DNA of 64,000 bases from Drosophila persimilis (Eukaryota; Arthropoda; Insecta; Diptera; Drosophilidae), in NCBI RefSeq assembly GCF_003286085.1, contig NW_020825288.1:14632001-14696000 (forward strand), written 5' to 3'. A program made the translations under genes and the position numbers. The notes below the pieces were generated by a model. The model ran no database searches and had not been told where the DNA came from. It was given only the letters and a program-made list of their open reading frames with translations. The first letter of the stretch is position 1, and every line of letters begins with the position of its first letter. Of the stretch, positions 60,482 to 64,000 are shown piece after piece.

Positions 60482-62169
60482 CTAGATATTATGTATCGCA
60501 TCTTCCTCGTGGTCATCCACCACTGTGAATCCATCTTCTTCGGTGATACTACGGCTTTTGCTGTCGCTGCTGCTGTTGTTGCTGACATCTAGTTTTGGTT
60601 TTTTATCTTCTGCGGAAGGAGCTTCCAGAGGTCCCATTAGCTCCTGGACTCCCGATACAGCCGGTAGTTGTTGTTTGACACTCTTTTGAGTGTCGCCTAT
60701 CACGTTCAACAGCATTTTCAGATTCTCTCCTGATATACAATCTCCAACAGTTTCTCTCCCAGCGATCGAAGCCTGAGACTGAAGCATAGGCGGAGTGTCG
60801 GTATGGCCTGGTCTAGTGTGAAGTAGTGTACCCCACGCTCTGGGACTAATGATGTATTTGAATGTTAACTTGATAATGTACCCCACCAAAGCTACCAAAA
60901 ATATGGGAGCAATAAGGTTGTAGGGGAAAGATAATCCAGCTGTGGGTACAATAAATAAATGGTGGTTATCCAGGCACATTTTTCTCTGGCGGAAGGTACT
61001 TACAGGACAGCTTCGTCATAGTTTTCGAAACCTTCTCCAAAAGCAGTTCCAATTGCTTAAGAAACAAGTCGTTTATATACATAATGAAGACATGATCTGG
61101 TAGGCAGTATGTAAGGTTGAGTTTTGAAGATTTTCTAAAAGACGAAATCAATTTTGTATCTACTGATACCTCTAAGAGCGATCGGTATACCTCAGTCTCT
61201 CCTTTTGTTCGGCCTCCGTTGATGGCCTGACCACAAAATTCCTCAGTCGTTGAATCCAAGACATTTCATCGTAGCTTAGCGGTTCCTGGTGACTGTTGAT
61301 AACATCCAACATAGCGTCAACTTCCAATTTCTGAGGGGAGGTGGTAAGATTAGCAAAGTGTCATTGGAGGGCGTCCTTTTACCCACTCTATTGCACTCCA
61401 AATATGTGTGGAAGTATCCACATAGAAGCACGCCTCCTAAAATAACACTGATTAGCCGGAATCGGAAGCGTTTGTGCACAATGCAGACAGCCAAGGCAGC
61501 CAGCGCCGCTAAAACCATAAATTGCACCTGTGGGACATGTTTTCGTTGAGCAAATGCTACTTCTCCATAAACAATGCAATAGTCACCTCGGATATTTTCA
61601 ACAGTTGTGTAAAATCCTTGAGAATATCAGTAACTAAAGCCCACACGCCCATCCCCTGATGTGTATAGTCGCATCCGAAGGCGCCTTCAACGAGTGGCGC
61701 TGCTTCCGCCCTCTCCAGTATCCTGGTGAGCAAAATGTCTAGATCGCGAGCATCTTGCACGTGTTCTAGCTCTTCTATTTGTGACGGAAGCAACGAGAAC
61801 AGCAGCGATCGCTTGTAGAGCGTTGCGGTGGCATCATACTATTTACAAACAAACCATGGTCATGACGTCATGCCAGCCAAATTTGATCTTCAAAAGCAAA
61901 CTTACCTGCAAACTTTTCCGTTGAAATAGTAGGTTTACAAACTTCTTAAAATACACTAGGGAGAGTGCATCCTCAATGGCAGCCGGAGACCTATGCGGCA
62001 TTTCCGGGCACTCGCACTGGGGGCAGGATTCGCCAAGGGTCTGATCGAAATCCATGACGAAATTCGACCAGCCGTCATGAGGGTCTATCGGTTTTTGTTC
62101 ACTACCACTCTGGCAGCACACATTATTAAATATCAATAAGCAACAACTGATTATTGTGCCTGTTTTCAT
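60482..62169 (-). CDS. CLCC1-like ER membrane protein, copy 2
   Basis: Exons 61906-62169, 61587-61838, 61387-61527, 61191-61330, 61004-61134 and 60482-60939 close at 461 aa. Exons 1-5 translate identically to copy 1. The last exon is two codons shorter in the Ser run (SSSDSKSRS versus SSSSSDRKSHS). All splice sites, the start and the stop are intact, and both flanks of the gene including the DRE promoter were copied, so it may be expressed. The upstream side differs: in place of the RAP promoter there is a junction to RAP exon 4 sequence. Family call as for copy 1. Confidence 0.72.
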
Positions 62170-62293
62170 TGCTCTTTTTTTCCAGATGGACGGCGCGGAT
62201 TAAATAAATATAAGTTTTGTGGCACAGATGGAAATGGCGCGGTAGTGGTATCAAACCATCGAGGGCACTATCGATAGTATCGATATTTTGGTT

Positions 62294-62690
62294 CGGATGG
62301 AACGCCTGGTGTCGTCCTGACCACATAGCCAAGATTTTATCGAGCCCAAGGTTCGGCTTGTGGCGCGTCGCTCAGGCAAGCAATTTCACGGTTAAGGTAC
62401 TGGCTTCCATTAAGACCGAACTCAATCATTTTGAAAGTCGCTTGCTGAAGTTGCGACATCTGCATGCCGAGCATGCTCTGCACAAGGAGAAGTACAAGGT
62501 ATGAAGGCCAGGAGTCTACCAAAACAGATCGATTTAATAATTTTAAATTTTCTTCTTCTAGGATGAGAAGCACAAGGACAAAAGCAACCGCTTCGAAGAT
62601 ATGGAGGATCAATTGAATAAACAAGCACGCAAGGTGGAAAAATTGCAGGAGAACATTGAGAAAACTATCTTCAAGCATTCAGAGCTATGA
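62294..62690 (+). pseudogene. 3' remnant of a duplicated RAP gene
   Basis: Contains the end of RAP exon 4 (to 62498), the intron, and exon 5 (62562-62690) including the HSEL codons and stop. The first three exons and the start of exon 4 are missing. In the RAP frame an early TGA (CCTGACC where copy A has CCGGACC) and a two-base loss in AAGGTTCGGCTTG break what is left. The alternative open frame through the junction has no ATG. A non-functional fragment. Confidence 0.88.
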
Positions 62691-63245
62691 TCAAAACGAA
62701 TCATTAAATGTGCCAAGCGAATAAATTAGATTTAAGAACGACCTATTGTGTCAAGCACAAATGTTAAGCTATCGCTTAGCATAGAAAAAGGTATAGTTTT
62801 GAGACCAAATATTTGTATGAAATGAAAACTCATGAACATATGTGTGTCTTTTCTATTCCTTTTTCTTATAACAAGTTGGTGTGCTAAAAGCGCTCCCTTT
62901 TCGGGGTATTATTTTTGCTGAGTACGCCAAAAAATATCGGGAGTGTGGCATAATAAGAGAGAGATCGAATACACCACCTTGTTATAACTTCATCATGATC
63001 TATTAATTGGTATTTTGGCATATACTACATATGGTCATACAGATTTAAGGGATAAATATCTTGCACAGTATGACCGCATTTCAGTCGCGTTGTTGTTGTT
63101 GTTTCGAGTCGACTACAAAAAAACAAGAAGAAAAAGTCTTAACGTAACAAAAAGTATTAGCATTGATGTATAGTAAATAGTGGAAAAGTGTTTAATGGGT
63201 ACATAGTGCATATGTATAGATACGGACATAGGTATAAGCATGGGC
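62691..63245. other. End of duplication and 5' region of the last gene
   Basis: To 62970 this is RAP 3'-flank homology; after that it is unique sequence with TTGTTGTTGTTG near 63092 and the probable 5' UTR of the next gene. Confidence 0.6.
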
Positions 63246-64000
63246 ATGGTCGAGACGGCGACGTCGGAGTATCGCTTGGAAGCCAACACCTCCTACACGT
63301 ACCTCCTGGTGACGCTCAACTTGACGCTGACTCTCATTGTAATGTTAGGCGCGTGTCTCTGCTGCAAAAAGAAAATACCAAAGTAAGTCAGTCGTGCATC
63401 GGGTGCAGGAGCGGAGCCCCCGAATGCTCAGAGAGCTCGAGTTGCCACCGCGAGAGAGTGAAAGTCGGATCTCTCTGCCGCCCAGTTACAGTTGGATGCA
63501 CTCATGCCACTAATTCCTCATTTTCCCCCCCACTCTCAACTCTACGCTCTCAGAAATGATTTGCTCGGACTCGAGGGTATGGTCAAGCTGAAGAATCCGG
63601 ATGAGGTCATTGTGGTAACCAGCCTGGTAGGCAACAGTGAGTCGCAGGCGGAGCTGAATGCCTCCACTGTCTCGAATGCTGACTCGGAAAAGCGGTAAGT
63701 CCCGTATTATTTATTTACTATGTAGAAATAAAATTATCATGAACTCAATTTCAGATCAAGTACAGCGGCGCATCGTAGTTTGCCTGATATTCCTGTGGCC
63801 GAAAGCAACGATAATGGCTCCGAATTATACGAAACTGTTGCGGATAAACAGCTTGTGGATGCACGCAATGCACGTAGTCAAAGTCGTATGTGGAAACCCC
63901 GCTTGCAAAATGTTTTGCACTTCTACTATCTTGCCTTTGTCCCCACAGCCCAGCCCAGCCTTAAGAAGCAGACAAGCGTTTCGCAGCACAGCTCGATAAG
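63246..64000 (+). CDS. Single-pass membrane adaptor-like protein (5' part)
   Basis: Exons 63246-63382, 63554-63694 and 63755-63885, and a fourth from 63949 that runs off the edge. The N-terminus MVETATSEYRLEANTSYTYL is short with an N-glycosylation site (NTS). It is followed by one membrane span (LLVTLNLTLTLIVMLGACL), a juxtamembrane CLCCKKK typical of S-palmitoylation, and a Ser/Asp-rich cytoplasmic region with a possible phosphotyrosine site LYETV. This topology (N-out, no cleaved signal) resembles transmembrane adaptors such as PAG or LAX, but no homology can be claimed. Exon 4 reads PQPSLKKQTSVSQHSS. The gene is not recognised. Confidence 0.75.

Larger units (their letters stand above)
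59784..62970. repeat. Tandem segmental duplication, copy B (internally deleted)
   Basis: 59784-62285 matches 53723-56230. Sequence corresponding to about 56223-57990 is missing. 62296-62970 then matches 57994-58609, with a few small indels in the RAP 3' flank, including an insertion near 62738 and one near 62845. Confidence 0.92.

Overview
The window is nuclear DNA of a fruit fly (genus Drosophila, not D. melanogaster itself). Nearly every gene is recognisable as an ortholog of a D. melanogaster gene. Introns are mostly 50-80 bp with GT-AG ends and intergenic DNA is AT-rich. The core promoter elements are fly-specific: DRE TATCGATA, Ohler motif 1 TGGTCACACTG and motif 6 GGTATATTT. From memory of D. 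melanogaster cytology all the genes belong to chromosome arm 3R (Muller element E). Protein distances suggest a non-melanogaster-subgroup species such as one of the obscura group, but that is a guess.

Layout. 0-12 kb: the 5' part of Sra-1 (-), Fkbp39 (+), mRpL9 (-), the protease easter (-), a second CLIP-domain protease (-) that carries a nested opposite-strand Gly-rich gene in one intron, and a C14orf119-like gene (-). 13-29 kb: PpD3/PP5 (+), Tti1 (-), the proteasome ATPase paralog Rpt3R (-), Alg12 (+), Mpi (+) and Snap24 (-). 29-43 kb: a three-finger C2H2 gene (+), MED6 (-), an actin N-acetyltransferase (Naa80-like, +), a BLVRB-like reductase (-), whamy (-), a possible undescribed two-exon small basic protein gene (+) and an approximately 11-finger C2H2 gene (+). 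43-52 kb: RpS29 (+), a secreted WAP-like cysteine-rich gene (+), metallothionein MtnA (-) and a Di-Ras small GTPase (+). 52-64 kb: long non-coding DNA, then a tandem segmental duplication, then the 5' part of a single-pass membrane protein gene (+).

The most unusual region is 53.7-63.0 kb. A unit of about 4.9 kb, holding a CLCC1-like channel gene (-) and the LRP chaperone RAP (+), is present twice. Copy 2 retains an apparently intact CLCC1-like gene but has lost about 1.8 kb covering most of RAP, leaving only a RAP 3' remnant. A degraded R1-like LINE fragment fills the junction between the copies.

Functional neighbours: Mpi and Alg12 both feed N-glycan mannosylation. Sra-1, whamy and the Naa80-like gene all act on actin. 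Easter and its neighbour are a same-strand pair of extracellular CLIP proteases. No CRISPR arrays, operons, retrovirus-like elements, tRNAs or rRNAs were seen. Exon coordinates are by-eye splice predictions, checked for reading-frame closure in each complete gene.
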